64,000 nt of DNA from Haloarchaeobius amylolyticus (GCF_026616195.1 NZ_JANHDH010000001.1:744001-808000); one strand, 5' to 3'; counted from the first letter of the stretch, positions 43,842-53,197 are shown. The notes: generated by a model not told the origin, from the letters alone. Numbers and translations are program-made.

Positions 43842-45317
43842 ATGCAGCGCCGCCACTACCTCGCCTGCTGTGGGGCCGCCCTCTCCGCCGGGTGCTCCGG
43901 CTTCTTCGACACGTCCGGACGGGAGTCGTTCGACGCGCCGACACGCGACCCCGAGACCGAGGACGAGCACCCGGTCACCGTCGAGGACCGGCAAGAGGAC
44001 GACGACCGCAACCTGATCGCAGAGGGCCCCACCGTCAGCCAGTTCGCGGTCGGGAACCGCACGGTCGCCCTCGTCCCGGGCGCCATCGAACTCGAGGACG
44101 GCGTCACCGCGTCGTTCGCGTTCACGGCCCCGGCGACGGCGGAGCACCCCGCCAGGGTCGCCGCGACCATCGAGAACCGGAACGGCTGGGACGAGACGGT
44201 CGACACCGAGTCGATTCCCCTGTTCGGGGCGTCCACGGCGTACCCGACGGCGGAGTTCCAGGCGGAGGAGCCGACGGTGGTCGTCGCCGCCCCGACGCCT
44301 GCCCACCCGCTGGCCGAGGAGCCGGCCGAGTGGGCGCAGGGGCAGTCGGTCCACTGGCGGCTCGCCGGGTCGACCGAGGACTTCAGCCTCCCGCCGGAGC
44401 TCGAACTCGGCCCCCGGGAGGAGGTCACGGGCGAGTACGCCCTCGTGACGGCCGGGGCCAGCGGCTTCCCGACCGGGCGGTACTCGTTCGGGGCCGACCT
44501 GTCGGTCGTCGCCTGGGAGCGCGACGCCCCCGGGCCCGCCCAACTCTCGATGTTCGAGGACCCCTCGATTCCGGCACTGGGTGACGGGCCGGGGACCACC
44601 AGCTGGTTCCACGAGGCCACCCACGAGACACCCGTCTTCCTCCGGCCGAGTCAGGAGTCCGTCAGCCTCCCGGCCAGCCTGGGGTTCGAGTTCGTCAACC
44701 ACTCGACGCAGCAGGTCACCGGGAACCCGGACAACTGGCAGCTGTTCAAGCGCACCGACGACGGCTGGAAGGCCATCCGGTTCGGGCTGGTCGGACCGAC
44801 GGCTCGCCGACTCCTGCCCGGTGAGAAGAACTCGTGGTCGCTGCTGGCGACGCACGGCGACCCACTCGACGTGCCCGATACCCTCGGGATGGGGCACCTC
44901 GGCGGTGGAACCTACGCCTTCGGCGTGAGCTACCGGCTCGAAGACCGCTTCGACTACATGGCCGCCCTCGTGACGGTCGACGCGCCCGCGGTCTCGGTCG
45001 AGGCCGACGCGAACCTGACCGTCGAACAGGACGGCGACACCGTCGTCGTGACCAGCCCGGCCGTCGAGACGGCGCGTGAGCCGGCGACGATGGTGCTCGA
45101 ACCGGCCTCGTCGGCGGACCGGACGCTCGTCCCCGAGCAGGTGATGCAGGTCGACCCACTCCGGAACACCGTGCCCTTCGTGACCCGACCAGACGTCGCC
45201 AGGGCCCGGTATCGCGGGCCCGAGGTGGAGTGGCTCGCCGGGGACGACCAGCCGTTCCGGTTCGGCTTCGACGGCCAGTCCTTCGTCCTGCGGCAGGTCC
45301 GGGACGAACAGACCTAA
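43842..45317 (+). CDS. Hypothetical lipoprotein, paralog of the gene at 42724
   Basis: A 491-residue exported protein. A short N-terminus with RR at 3-4 and lipobox LSAGC ending at about residue 18 precede an acidic linker. The body has two beta-rich domains. TSWFHEATHETPVFLRPS, FEFVNHSTQQVTGN, GEKNSWSLL and GTYAFGVSY match the neighbour at 42724. The C-terminal 120 residues (DAPAVSVEADANLTVEQDGD onward) have no counterpart there. A TATA-like accttta is centred about 27 bases before the ATG. Function unknown, possibly a surface binding protein. Confidence 0.75.
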   Translation: MQRRHYLACCGAALSAGCSGFFDTSGRESFDAPTRDPETEDEHPVTVEDRQEDDDRNLIAEGPTVSQFAVGNRTVALVPGAIELEDGVTASFAFTAPATAEHPARVAATIENRNGWDETVDTESIPLFGASTAYPTAEFQAEEPTVVVAAPTPAHPLAEEPAEWAQGQSVHWRLAGSTEDFSLPPELELGPREEVTGEYALVTAGASGFPTGRYSFGADLSVVAWERDAPGPAQLSMFEDPSIPALGDGPGTTSWFHEATHETPVFLRPSQESVSLPASLGFEFVNHSTQQVTGNPDNWQLFKRTDDGWKAIRFGLVGPTARRLLPGEKNSWSLLATHGDPLDVPDTLGMGHLGGGTYAFGVSYRLEDRFDYMAALVTVDAPAVSVEADANLTVEQDGDTVVVTSPAVETAREPATMVLEPASSADRTLVPEQVMQVDPLRNTVPFVTRPDVARARYRGPEVEWLAGDDQPFRFGFDGQSFVLRQVRDEQT

Positions 45318-45342
45318 GCGGGCCCCCTCCCAAGCGATGGCC

Positions 45343-45597
45343 ATGAGCGAATCCGCACTGGAGGAACGAGTGACGGAAGACGGCGAGACGGTGTACGTCT
45401 CCCAGCGCGAGGGCGACCGCGGCTCGAAGGCCCCCTTCCTCGTCGCCTACCGCACCGCCGAGAAGGAGCGCAAGTACGGCTACTTCTGCGTGAACTGCGA
45501 GACGTTCGACAACGCGATGGACACGATGGGACGGATCCAGTGCAACGCGTGCGGGAACCTCCGCAAGCCGACCGAGTGGGACGCGGCCCACGAGTAG
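45343..45597 (+). CDS. DUF5816-like zinc-ribbon protein
   Basis: An 84-residue cytosolic protein. EDGETVYVSQREGDRGSK and RKYGYFCVNCETFDNAMD precede a CNACGN pair, so the two CxxC pairs (FCVNC and CNAC) likely bind zinc. It resembles a haloarchaeal family of unknown function (DUF5816 by recollection). The second ATG is preferred because the TATA-like acctaag is 27 bases before it. The alternative starts two codons earlier. Confidence 0.75.
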   Translation: MSESALEERVTEDGETVYVSQREGDRGSKAPFLVAYRTAEKERKYGYFCVNCETFDNAMDTMGRIQCNACGNLRKPTEWDAAHE

Positions 45598-45746
45598 CCC
45601 TTCTCGTGACCGCCCCCGGTTTCTGACGGTCGGTGACGAACTCCCCGGTTCGGTGAACGTCTCGGCGGTTCTTCGCGAGCACTCTTGATTTCGACCGTGA
45701 GAAACGGGTGAATATTTATTACCGTGGCTACGGTACGAGCTAACGA

Positions 45747-46064
45747 ATGTGCCCTGTTAACACGAACCGCCACATCGGCGAGCAGGCCAGGAAGGTCTTC
45801 GACCGCCTGGGGTACACCGTCACTGGGGACGGGGACGAGTTCCGAGCAGAACGCGACTGGAAGGTCGTGCACGTGACCGCGACGACGGACTTGCGCGAGC
45901 CACCGTCGACAGCGGGGGACGGACTGCAGTGTTTCGTGACGAACAAGGAGCGCGCAGAGCGCGTGCGTCGCAGGGTTTCGGAATCGAATCCGGCCTACGA
46001 GTGGGCCGTCATCGGCGTCGGCGAAGACGACCAGTACGTGGTCGAACGCGCCCCGCCGAGTTGA
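45747..46064 (+). CDS. Small conserved haloarchaeal protein, function unknown
   Basis: A 105-residue soluble alpha-beta protein. An N-terminal helix (GEQARKVFDRLGYTV) and strands (FRAERDWKVVHVTAT, LQCFVTNKERAERVRRRV, YEWAVIGVGEDDQYVV) suggest a single compact domain, loosely reminiscent of restriction-endonuclease-like small domains, without evident catalytic acids. A strong TATA-like box (aatatttatta, about 45712-45722) marks the start. Confidence 0.7.
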   Translation: MCPVNTNRHIGEQARKVFDRLGYTVTGDGDEFRAERDWKVVHVTATTDLREPPSTAGDGLQCFVTNKERAERVRRRVSESNPAYEWAVIGVGEDDQYVVERAPPS

Positions 46065-46114
46065 GAGGATAGCGCGAGTACCGGGAGGACGACCGCGTCG
46101 CGGTCCGGCGTCGA

Positions 46115-47305
46115 CTACAGACGGTCGGCGGTCGCCGCGATGCCTGCTTCTGCGTCGACGTCGGCACCCATATCGTCGAGCACCGCGCCCAGCGCGCTCA
46201 TGAGGTAGGAGACGTTCTTCGGCCGGGCGGAGTGGCCCATGCAGCCGATGCGGAAGATGTCGCCCGAGAGCGCGCCGAGGCCGCCGGCGATCTCGAGGTC
46301 GTAGTCCTCGATGAGCCGCGAGATGACGTCGCCGTCCTCGACGCCCTCGGGGACCCGGACCGCGTTCAGGCTCGGGAGCCAGAACTCCTCGGCGGCGTTC
46401 ATCTGCATGCCCATCGCCTCGACGCCGGCCTTCAGCGCGCCGGCCATCTCGCGGTGGCGCTCCCAGCGGTTCTCGATGCCCTCCTCGGCGACGAGGCGGA
46501 GGGCCTCGCGCAGGGCGTAGACGTTCGTGATGGGTGCGGTGTGGTGGTACGCGCGCTCCTCGCCCCAGTAGCCCTCCAGCAGCGAGAGGTCGAGGTACCA
46601 CGACCGGGCGGGTTCCTCACGGCCGAGCACCTTGTCCATCGCGGCCTCGTTGAGCGTGAGGGGGGACGCTCCCGGCGGGCAGGAGAGACACTTCTGCGGG
46701 CCGGCGTAGGCCACGTCGATGTCCCACTCGTCGACGCGCAGCTCGACGCCGCCGATGCTGGTGACGGTGTCCGCGATGACGAGCGCGTCGTGTTCGTGCG
46801 CGATGCTGGTGAGGTCTGCCACCTGCGGCTGGCGCACGCCGGTACTCGTCTCGGCGTGGACGAACCCGAACACGTCGGGCTGGTGGGTCGCGAAGGCGTC
46901 CTCGACGTCCGCGGGTGCGAGCGGTTCGCCCCACGGCGCGTCGACCTCGACGACCTCGCCGCCGGCGCGGCGGGCCATCTCGGCCATCCGGCCGCCGAAG
47001 TAGCCGTTCGTCGGCACGAGCATCGTGTCGCCGGGTTCGACGACGTTCCCGATGGCGGCCTCCATCGCGGCCGAGCCGGTGCCCGAGACCGGGATGGTCC
47101 ACTTGTTCCCGGTCCGGAACGTGTACCGCAGCAGCTCCTGGACCTCGTTCATCACGTCGATGAACGACGGGTCCAGATGACCGACCAGCGGCGTGCTCAT
47201 CGCCCGGAGGACGCGCGGGTGCACGTCGCTCGGGCCCGGCCCCATCAGCGTTCGGTTCGGCGGTGTCAGCTCGCCCACGTCGGGCGCGTCGGGAATCTCG
47301 GACAT
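46115..47305 (-). CDS. Class V aminotransferase, alanine/serine-glyoxylate type
   Basis: A 396-residue PLP enzyme. The N-terminus LMGPGPSDVHPRVLRAMSTPLVGHLDPSF is the hallmark of the AGXT/SPT group. VSGTGSAAMEAAIGN, HAETSTGVRQP and IADTVTSIGG follow, and the PLP lysine lies in GPQKCLSCPPG. It ends with IGCMGHSARP. It probably moves amino groups between alanine or serine and glyoxylate or pyruvate. It is divergent from a glycolate/D-lactate-type dehydrogenase (91 bases apart), which supports a glyoxylate link. A T-rich box (cctttttt) about 27 bases upstream may be its promoter. Confidence 0.9.
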   Translation of the reverse strand: MSEIPDAPDVGELTPPNRTLMGPGPSDVHPRVLRAMSTPLVGHLDPSFIDVMNEVQELLRYTFRTGNKWTIPVSGTGSAAMEAAIGNVVEPGDTMLVPTNGYFGGRMAEMARRAGGEVVEVDAPWGEPLAPADVEDAFATHQPDVFGFVHAETSTGVRQPQVADLTSIAHEHDALVIADTVTSIGGVELRVDEWDIDVAYAGPQKCLSCPPGASPLTLNEAAMDKVLGREEPARSWYLDLSLLEGYWGEERAYHHTAPITNVYALREALRLVAEEGIENRWERHREMAGALKAGVEAMGMQMNAAEEFWLPSLNAVRVPEGVEDGDVISRLIEDYDLEIAGGLGALSGDIFRIGCMGHSARPKNVSYLMSALGAVLDDMGADVDAEAGIAATADRL

Positions 47306-47396
47306 GCGTACTGGTTGGCTCAGTCGGGGCAAAAAAGGTGGTGTCACCGGCGAACGTCCCGAATCGTTAAACCGTGAGGGCTGCTCACGTGTGACA

Positions 47397-50300
47397 ATGG
47401 CGACCGACGGCTCCCTGCGTCCCGGCCACGACGCACTCGGGTTCGACCACGTGGACGACGAGGCCTACACCGCCCTCGCGGCCGACCTCCGCGAGGCGGT
47501 CGACGGCGAGGTCCGGTTCGACGAGTACGCGCAGGTGCTCTACGCGACCGACGGGAGCATCTACCAGGCCCGGCCCGCCGGGGTCGTGGTCCCCGAGACC
47601 ACCGCCGACGTGGCGGCCGCGGTCTCGGTCGCGGCCGACCACGAGGTGCCAATCATGCCGCGGGGGGCGGGCACCTCGCTGGCCGGGCAGGGAATCGGCC
47701 CCGGCTGTGTCGTGCTCGACTGCTCGGTCGAACTGGACGACGTGCTCTCGGTGGACCCCGAGGCGCAGGTCGCCCGCATCCAGCCCGGCGTGGTGCAGGA
47801 CGACCTCGACGAGCGTCTCGAACCCCACGGCCTGCAGTTCGCGCCGGACCCGGCCTCCTCCGCCCGCGCGACCGTCGGCGGCGGCATCGGGAACAACTCC
47901 ACCGGGGCGCACTCGGTCCGGTACGGTATCACGGACGCCTACGTCCGCGAGGTCGAGGTGGTCCTGCCCGACGGGACCCGCGCCGAGTTCGGCGACGTGG
48001 TGCTCGACTCGCCCGAGTGGGACGACCTCGTCTCGCGCGACGACCGGGTCGCAGAGTTGCACCGGACCGTCCGGGACATCGTGGCAGAGAACGAGGCCGA
48101 GATCGAATCGCGCTACCCCGAGCTCAAGCGCAGCGTCTCGGGCTACAACCTCAACAAGGTCGTCCGCGAGGAGGACGGCGAGCAGGTGATGAACCTCGCG
48201 AAGCTCGTGGTCGGGGCCGAGGGCACCCTCGGCGTCGTGGTCGAGGCCGAACTCGACCTCGTGACCCGGCCCGACGAGCGCGCCCTCGCGGTGTACGCCT
48301 ACGACGACCTCGTGACCGCGCTCGCGGCGGTCCCCGACGCGCTCTCCCACGAGGTGAGCGCGGTCGAACTCGTCGACGACCAGGTCGTGGCGATGGCCCG
48401 AGAGTCCCAGGCCTACGCCGAGTACGCCGAACCCATCCCCGAGGACGCGGCGGCCCTGCTGATGGTCGAGTTCGATTCCGAACTCCACGACGACTTCGCA
48501 GCCGCGATGGCCGACGTGACGACGACCCTCCAGACCGAGGGCGACGCGTTCGACCGCATCGAGGCCTACGACGCCGACGCGCAGGCCCGGCTCTGGAAGC
48601 TCCGCAAGGCCGCGATTCCGCTGCTCATGTCGATGGAGGGCGACCCGAAGCCCTACCCGTTCATCGAGGACGCGAGCGTCCCACCGGACCAGCTCGCCGA
48701 GTACGTCCAGGAGTTCCAGGCCGTCCTCGAGAAGCACGGCACCTCGGCGGCGTACTTCGCCCACGCCGGCGTCGGCACCCTCCACATCCGACCCATCCTG
48801 AACCTCAAGGACGGCGCCGACGTCGAGACGATGCACGCCATCGCCGACGACGTGACCGACCTCGTGCTGGAGTACCACGGCTCGTTCTCGGGCGAGCACG
48901 GCGACGGGATGGCCCGGACCGAGTTCACCCCGAAGATGTACGGCGACGCCCTCTGGGACGCGTTCAAGCGCGTGAAGACCGCCTTCGATCCGCAGTGGCT
49001 CTGTCACCCGGGGAACGTCGTCTACCGCGACTCGCCAGACGACCACGGCCCGGCGACGAAGCGCGGCGTCGGCGCCGACATGCGCGAGCACCTCCGGTAC
49101 GGCCCGGCCTACCAGACGGTCGAGCCACAGACCGCACTCGACTTCGACGACGACGGCGGCTTCGCGCACCTGGTCGAACTCTGCAACGGCTGTGGCACCT
49201 GTCGGCAGGAGGGCTCGGGGACGATGTGTCCGACCTACCGCGCCAGTCAGGAGGAGCTACAGACCACCCGGGGGCGCGCGAACATGCTCCGGGCGGCCAT
49301 CTCAGGCGAACTGGACGAGGACGAGCTGTACTCCGAACGGTTCCAGGCCGAGGTGCTGGACCTCTGCGTGGGCTGCAAGGGCTGTGCGAGCGACTGCCCG
49401 ACCGGCGTCGACCTCGCCAAGCTCAAGAGCGAGGTGAAACACCAGTACCACGAGCGCGAGGGGGCGACCCTCCGGGAGCGCCTCTTCCGCGACATCGACC
49501 GGTGGGCGGCGCTCGGAAGCAAGCTCGCGCCGGTCTCGAACTGGGCCGCGAAACTGCCCGGGTCGCGGGCCGTCGCCGAGACGGTCGCGGGCATCGCCCC
49601 GGAGCGCGAGCTTCCCTCCTTCCAGCGCGAGAGCTTCACCGACTGGTTCGACGCGCGTGGCTCGTCGGTGTCCGCCTCGGGAGCCGACCACCGCGTCGTC
49701 CTCGTCCCGGACACCTACACGAACTACACCGACCCCGCGGTCGGGAAGGCGGCCGTCCGGGTACTCGAAGCCGCGGGGGTCCACGTCGCGGTCCCGGCCG
49801 ACCTCGGCCCCAGCGGGCGCCCCGCCTACTCCCTCGGGTTCCTCGACCACGCCCGCGACCGGGCGGAGACCTTCGTCGAGACGGTCGCGCCGCGGGTCGA
49901 CGACGGCTGGCAGGTCGTCTTCGTCGAACCCTCCGAGGCCGTGATGGTGCAGGACGAGTACGCCGACCTCCTGCCCGCGAGTCCGGACAGGGACGCCGTG
50001 ATGGCCGCGACCAGCGGCCTCTGTCGCTTCCTCGACGAGCATCGGCTGGCCGAGGCCATCGACTTCGCGGCCCCCGACGAGCGACTGGTCTACCACGGCC
50101 ACTGCAACGAGAAGGCCATCGGGCAGGACCACCACGCCGTCGGCGTGCTCCGGCGGGCCGGCTACCGGGTCGACCCCCTCGACTCAGGCTGCTGCGGGAT
50201 GGCCGGGTCGTTCGGCTACGAGACCGAGCACTACGACCTCTCGCAGGCCATCGGGCGCATCCTGTTCGAGCAGGTCGACGACGCCGACGGCACCCCGGTC

Positions 50301-50405
50301 GCACCGGGGGCGTCCTGCCGGACCCAGCTCGGCGACCGACCCGGGGCCGAGCGACCGCCACACCCGGTCGAGAAGCTCGCCGAGGCACTCCCCGGCGAGG
50401 AGTGA
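47397..50405 (+). CDS. FAD-linked oxidase fused to FeS/CCG domains, glycolate or D-lactate dehydrogenase type
   Basis: A 1002-residue fusion. The FAD_binding_4 domain (about 60-240) shows MPRGAGTSLAGQGIG and GGGIGNNSTGAHSVRYG. A GlcD-type cap (about 270-540) ends with GSFSGEHGDGMARTEF. A 4Fe-4S ferredoxin pair follows (CNGCGTC from C596, CVGCKGCASDCP from C657). C-terminal CCG-type cysteine regions close the protein (YHGHCNEKAIG, DSGCCGMAGSFGYE). This combines what Escherichia encodes as GlcD and GlpC/GlcF. Electrons probably go to quinones. Substrate (glycolate, D-lactate or a 2-hydroxy acid) cannot be resolved; the neighbouring aminotransferase favours glycolate. Confidence 0.92.
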   Translation: MATDGSLRPGHDALGFDHVDDEAYTALAADLREAVDGEVRFDEYAQVLYATDGSIYQARPAGVVVPETTADVAAAVSVAADHEVPIMPRGAGTSLAGQGIGPGCVVLDCSVELDDVLSVDPEAQVARIQPGVVQDDLDERLEPHGLQFAPDPASSARATVGGGIGNNSTGAHSVRYGITDAYVREVEVVLPDGTRAEFGDVVLDSPEWDDLVSRDDRVAELHRTVRDIVAENEAEIESRYPELKRSVSGYNLNKVVREEDGEQVMNLAKLVVGAEGTLGVVVEAELDLVTRPDERALAVYAYDDLVTALAAVPDALSHEVSAVELVDDQVVAMARESQAYAEYAEPIPEDAAALLMVEFDSELHDDFAAAMADVTTTLQTEGDAFDRIEAYDADAQARLWKLRKAAIPLLMSMEGDPKPYPFIEDASVPPDQLAEYVQEFQAVLEKHGTSAAYFAHAGVGTLHIRPILNLKDGADVETMHAIADDVTDLVLEYHGSFSGEHGDGMARTEFTPKMYGDALWDAFKRVKTAFDPQWLCHPGNVVYRDSPDDHGPATKRGVGADMREHLRYGPAYQTVEPQTALDFDDDGGFAHLVELCNGCGTCRQEGSGTMCPTYRASQEELQTTRGRANMLRAAISGELDEDELYSERFQAEVLDLCVGCKGCASDCPTGVDLAKLKSEVKHQYHEREGATLRERLFRDIDRWAALGSKLAPVSNWAAKLPGSRAVAETVAGIAPERELPSFQRESFTDWFDARGSSVSASGADHRVVLVPDTYTNYTDPAVGKAAVRVLEAAGVHVAVPADLGPSGRPAYSLGFLDHARDRAETFVETVAPRVDDGWQVVFVEPSEAVMVQDEYADLLPASPDRDAVMAATSGLCRFLDEHRLAEAIDFAAPDERLVYHGHCNEKAIGQDHHAVGVLRRAGYRVDPLDSGCCGMAGSFGYETEHYDLSQAIGRILFEQVDDADGTPVAPGASCRTQLGDRPGAERPPHPVEKLAEALPGEE

Positions 50406-50469
50406 GGGACGGTACCACTCCCCAGCCAGCGACTAACTTATCCGGTCGCCTGTCATACCTTCAGTAGCT

Positions 50470-51480
50470 ATGATGGTCGGCCACGCGCTCCTGGCGTTCG
50501 CCCTCGTCGCCCTCTGTGGGCGCCTCGCGAACGTCGACCGCGACCGCGCGCTCCTCCTCGGGGTGGTCGCGGGCGCGTTCGCCGCCGTCCCCGACGTCGA
50601 CATGGTGTACGCCCTCGTGGGCGTCGTCCACGCGGACTTCACCGGCGTCTTCGCGGTCACGAAGGCGTTCTGGTCGGCGAGTACGGTCGTCCACCGGGCG
50701 ATGACCCACTCGCTCGTCGTCGCACCCGTCGCCGCGCTCGGGTTCGCGCTCTGGGCCGTCCGGGGGCGCTGGGTCCACCACGCCCGGCTCCTCGGGACGC
50801 TCCTCCTCGGGACGCTCGTGCTGGTCGCCACGGTCAAGCACGGCCTGCTCGGGTTCGTCGTCATGGGCGCGTTCGTCTTCGCCGGCGTGGCCGTCGCGCT
50901 GGCGGTCTGGTGGCGGACCGCGCTCGGCGCGGGTGAGACCTTCGCGCTGGCGCTGGTCGGCCTCGTCAGTCACCCGTGGGGTGACCTGTTCACCGGCGAG
51001 CCCCCGGCCATGCTCTGGCCCCTCGACACGCTCCTGTTCGCGGAGCGCGTCGTACTCGCGCCGGACCCGACCCTGCACCTGCTCGGCGCGTTCGCACTCG
51101 AACTCCTGACCGTCTGGCTCGCGGTCTGGGTCGTCCTCGACGCCTCCGAAGAGTTCCGCCCGACCTTCGACGCCCGCGCCCTCGCCGGCCTCGCCTACGG
51201 CGGCGTCGCCTTCCTCATCCCCCCGCCGACGCTCGACGTCTCCTACCACTTCGTCTTCAGCATCCTCGCGGTCGGGACCGTCGTCGCGGCCCCCGACGTG
51301 TTCCGGGCGCGGTTGCTCCGGTCGGTCCGACGGCTCCGCCGGGACTGGGACGTCGCCCGACTGTTCTCGGCGGTCCTGACCGGCCTCGCCGCGGTCACCC
51401 TCGCGCTGGCGGCGTACGCCCTGCTCTACACCGCCGCCGCCCTCGGGTCGCTCGGGGCCCTCGGCGTCTTCGTCGGGTAG
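50470..51480 (+). CDS. YdjM-like membrane-bound metal-dependent hydrolase
   Basis: A 336-residue membrane protein with about eight helices. The N-terminal MVGHALLAFALVAL (His in the first helix), PDVDMVYALVG, HRAMTHSLVVAP and HPWGDLF match the YdjM/DUF457 family, in which these His/Asp residues bind a metal at the membrane face. The substrate is unknown, possibly a lipid phosphate or head group. Two adjacent ATG codons are possible starts. It is followed after 33 bases by two more membrane genes, so it may head a small operon. Confidence 0.85.
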   Translation: MMVGHALLAFALVALCGRLANVDRDRALLLGVVAGAFAAVPDVDMVYALVGVVHADFTGVFAVTKAFWSASTVVHRAMTHSLVVAPVAALGFALWAVRGRWVHHARLLGTLLLGTLVLVATVKHGLLGFVVMGAFVFAGVAVALAVWWRTALGAGETFALALVGLVSHPWGDLFTGEPPAMLWPLDTLLFAERVVLAPDPTLHLLGAFALELLTVWLAVWVVLDASEEFRPTFDARALAGLAYGGVAFLIPPPTLDVSYHFVFSILAVGTVVAAPDVFRARLLRSVRRLRRDWDVARLFSAVLTGLAAVTLALAAYALLYTAAALGSLGALGVFVG

Positions 51481-51513
51481 CCTTTTTTACCGGCCGGGTG
51501 CCAACGCCCAGCT

Positions 51514-52167
51514 ATGACGGCGCAGGACCTCGGTCGCCTCTTCGAAGAACACCGCGTCAACGCGGCGCTCGCGTGGCTACTGGTCGTCCTCGTCGGCCTG
51601 ACCGCCGTCGAGGAAGTCCTGTTCGGCGAGCTCCTCTGGGCAGCCTTCGCTGTGGGTGTCGCCGCGCTCGCGCTCGTCCCGCCGGTCGCGTTCCGCTCGC
51701 CCCGGGTGATGCTCCCGTGGGAGGTGCTCTTGCTCGCCGCGCTCCCGGTCATCGGCCGGGTGTTCGCCACGAACGCGCTGTCGAGCGCGCTCGCGACGTA
51801 CCTCGCGGTGGCCGCGGTCGCACTCATCGTCGCGGTCGAGTTGCACGTGTTCACGTCGGTCCGGATGACCGTCGGCTTCGCCATCCTCACCGTCGTCGTG
51901 ATGACGCTCGCCGCCGCGGGCGTCTGGGCCATCCTGCGGTGGATCTCGCACATCTACCTCGGCACGCCCTTCTACGAGGGCCCCGACGACCTCGACCTGC
52001 TGATGTGGGAGTTCGTCTACTCGACCGCCGCGGGGCTGGGCGCCGGGGTCACCTTCGAGCTGTACTTCCGCCGGCGCCGGCAGGTCGCCCGGCGGGCGCT
52101 GGACGCCGCGGAGGAGGTCGCCCACGAGGGCCTGACCGAACTCGCGGAGGAGGTGGCCGACGAATGA
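51514..52167 (+). CDS. Membrane protein, first gene of a repeated two-gene module (copy A)
   Basis: A 217-residue protein with five or six helices (NAALAWLLVVLVGLT, PWEVLLLAALPVIGR, ATYLAVAAVALIVAVEL, SVRMTVGFAILTVVVMTL, LMWEFVYSTAAGLGAGV) and a charged cytosolic tail RRRRQVARRALDAAEE. Not a named family to me. The gene at 63369 is a clear paralog: PWPLLLLAVVPLLGG, TTVRMTAAVAV and YLGTG occupy matching positions. The stop overlaps the next gene start (ATGA). Confidence 0.78.
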   Translation: MTAQDLGRLFEEHRVNAALAWLLVVLVGLTAVEEVLFGELLWAAFAVGVAALALVPPVAFRSPRVMLPWEVLLLAALPVIGRVFATNALSSALATYLAVAAVALIVAVELHVFTSVRMTVGFAILTVVVMTLAAAGVWAILRWISHIYLGTPFYEGPDDLDLLMWEFVYSTAAGLGAGVTFELYFRRRRQVARRALDAAEEVAHEGLTELAEEVADE

Positions 52168-52823
52168 GGATACGGGACTACCTCGGCATCTCGGAACGCG
52201 CCCAGCACCTCCTGAGCCGCGCCATGGAGATCGGGCTGGTCGGCCTGTTCTTCGTCGGCCTCTACGAACCGAGCCCGGGCGTGGTCGTCAACGCCGGCAT
52301 CGGCCTCCTCGTGCTCCAGTTGCCCGCGCTCCTCGAACGCGACTACGGTATCCCGATGGACGCCGGCCTGACGCTGTGGATCACGTCCGCGGTGTTCCTG
52401 CACGCGCTCGGGACCGCGGGACTGCCCGGCATGTCGAAGAACCTCTACGTCGCCACCTCCTGGTGGGACCACATGACCCACGCGCTGTCGTCCTCGGTGG
52501 TCGCCGGGGCCGGCTACGCCACGGTCCGGGCCCTCGACGAGCACCGCGACGACATCTACCTCCCGCCACGGTTCACGTTCGTCTTCATCCTCTCGTTCGT
52601 CATCGCCTTCGGGGTCGTCTGGGAGGTGGTGGAGTTCGCGCTGGGGCTGCTCGCGAACGTCTACGAGGGGAAGGCGTTCCTCACGCAGTTCGGCGTCGAC
52701 GACACCATGCGCGACCTCCTGTTCAACACCCTCGGCGGCCTCGTCGTGGCCGTCTGGGGGCAGGCGTACCTCTCGGACGTGGTCGGGGCCATCCGGCACC
52801 GACTGGAGCAACGGACGGCCTGA
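52164..52823 (+). CDS. Membrane protein, second gene of the repeated module, YjdF/DUF2238-like
   Basis: A 219-residue protein with about five helices. ATSWWDHMTHALSSSVVAG at about 91-109, FGVVWEVVEFALG and DDTMRDLLFNTLGGLVVAVWG resemble the His/Asp-bearing core of YjdF/DUF2238 proteins; that call is tentative. WDHxxH and DxxxDL could form a metal or lipid site. It is [15 protein letters not shown] coupled to the upstream gene. The same order, with the same ATGA overlap, recurs at 63369-64000. Confidence 0.75.
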   Translation: MRIRDYLGISERAQHLLSRAMEIGLVGLFFVGLYEPSPGVVVNAGIGLLVLQLPALLERDYGIPMDAGLTLWITSAVFLHALGTAGLPGMSKNLYVATSWWDHMTHALSSSVVAGAGYATVRALDEHRDDIYLPPRFTFVFILSFVIAFGVVWEVVEFALGLLANVYEGKAFLTQFGVDDTMRDLLFNTLGGLVVAVWGQAYLSDVVGAIRHRLEQRTA

Positions 52824-52908
52824 CAGGTCAGGCTGCGGGCCGAAGACGGGTGGAATCGACGGACGCCGCGGCTAGGTTTAAGTTACCATGGTGAGTGGTA
52901 GCACGTGA

Positions 52909-53109
52909 ATGGTATTCAAGAAGATAACACTCATCGGCACCAGCAACGAGAGCTTCGAGGCCGCTGCCGACGACGCCATCGACCGGGCACAGGACACGCT
53001 GAACAACGTCCACTGGATCGAGGTACAGGAACTCGGCGTCGAGATCGCCTCGGCGGCGGACCGCGAGTACCAGGCCGAAGTGGAGGTGGCCTTCAGACTG
53101 GAGGAGTAG
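52909..53109 (+). CDS. Dodecin (flavin-binding)
   Basis: A 66-residue dodecin. It forms dodecameric shells that store or buffer riboflavin and lumichrome. The sequence is very close to the studied Halobacterium protein: [26 protein letters not shown], the flavin-stacking W36 and the hydrogen-bonding Q55 are all retained. A TATA-like ggtttaagtt lies about 27 bases before the ATG. Confidence 0.96.
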   Translation: MVFKKITLIGTSNESFEAAADDAIDRAQDTLNNVHWIEVQELGVEIASAADREYQAEVEVAFRLEE

Positions 53110-53197
53110 CACGGGAGCGTCATGGCGACCCCGCGCCGAGCCAGACGCGGGTCTTGCGTTCACACCCTTCTCGCGGCGGCAATCCGACACCAGCCAG

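Noticed and set aside
47305-47397. Riboswitch or attenuator in the aminotransferase/dehydrogenase gap
   Set aside because: The 91-base region is short, without stable paired elements, and promoters alone account for it.
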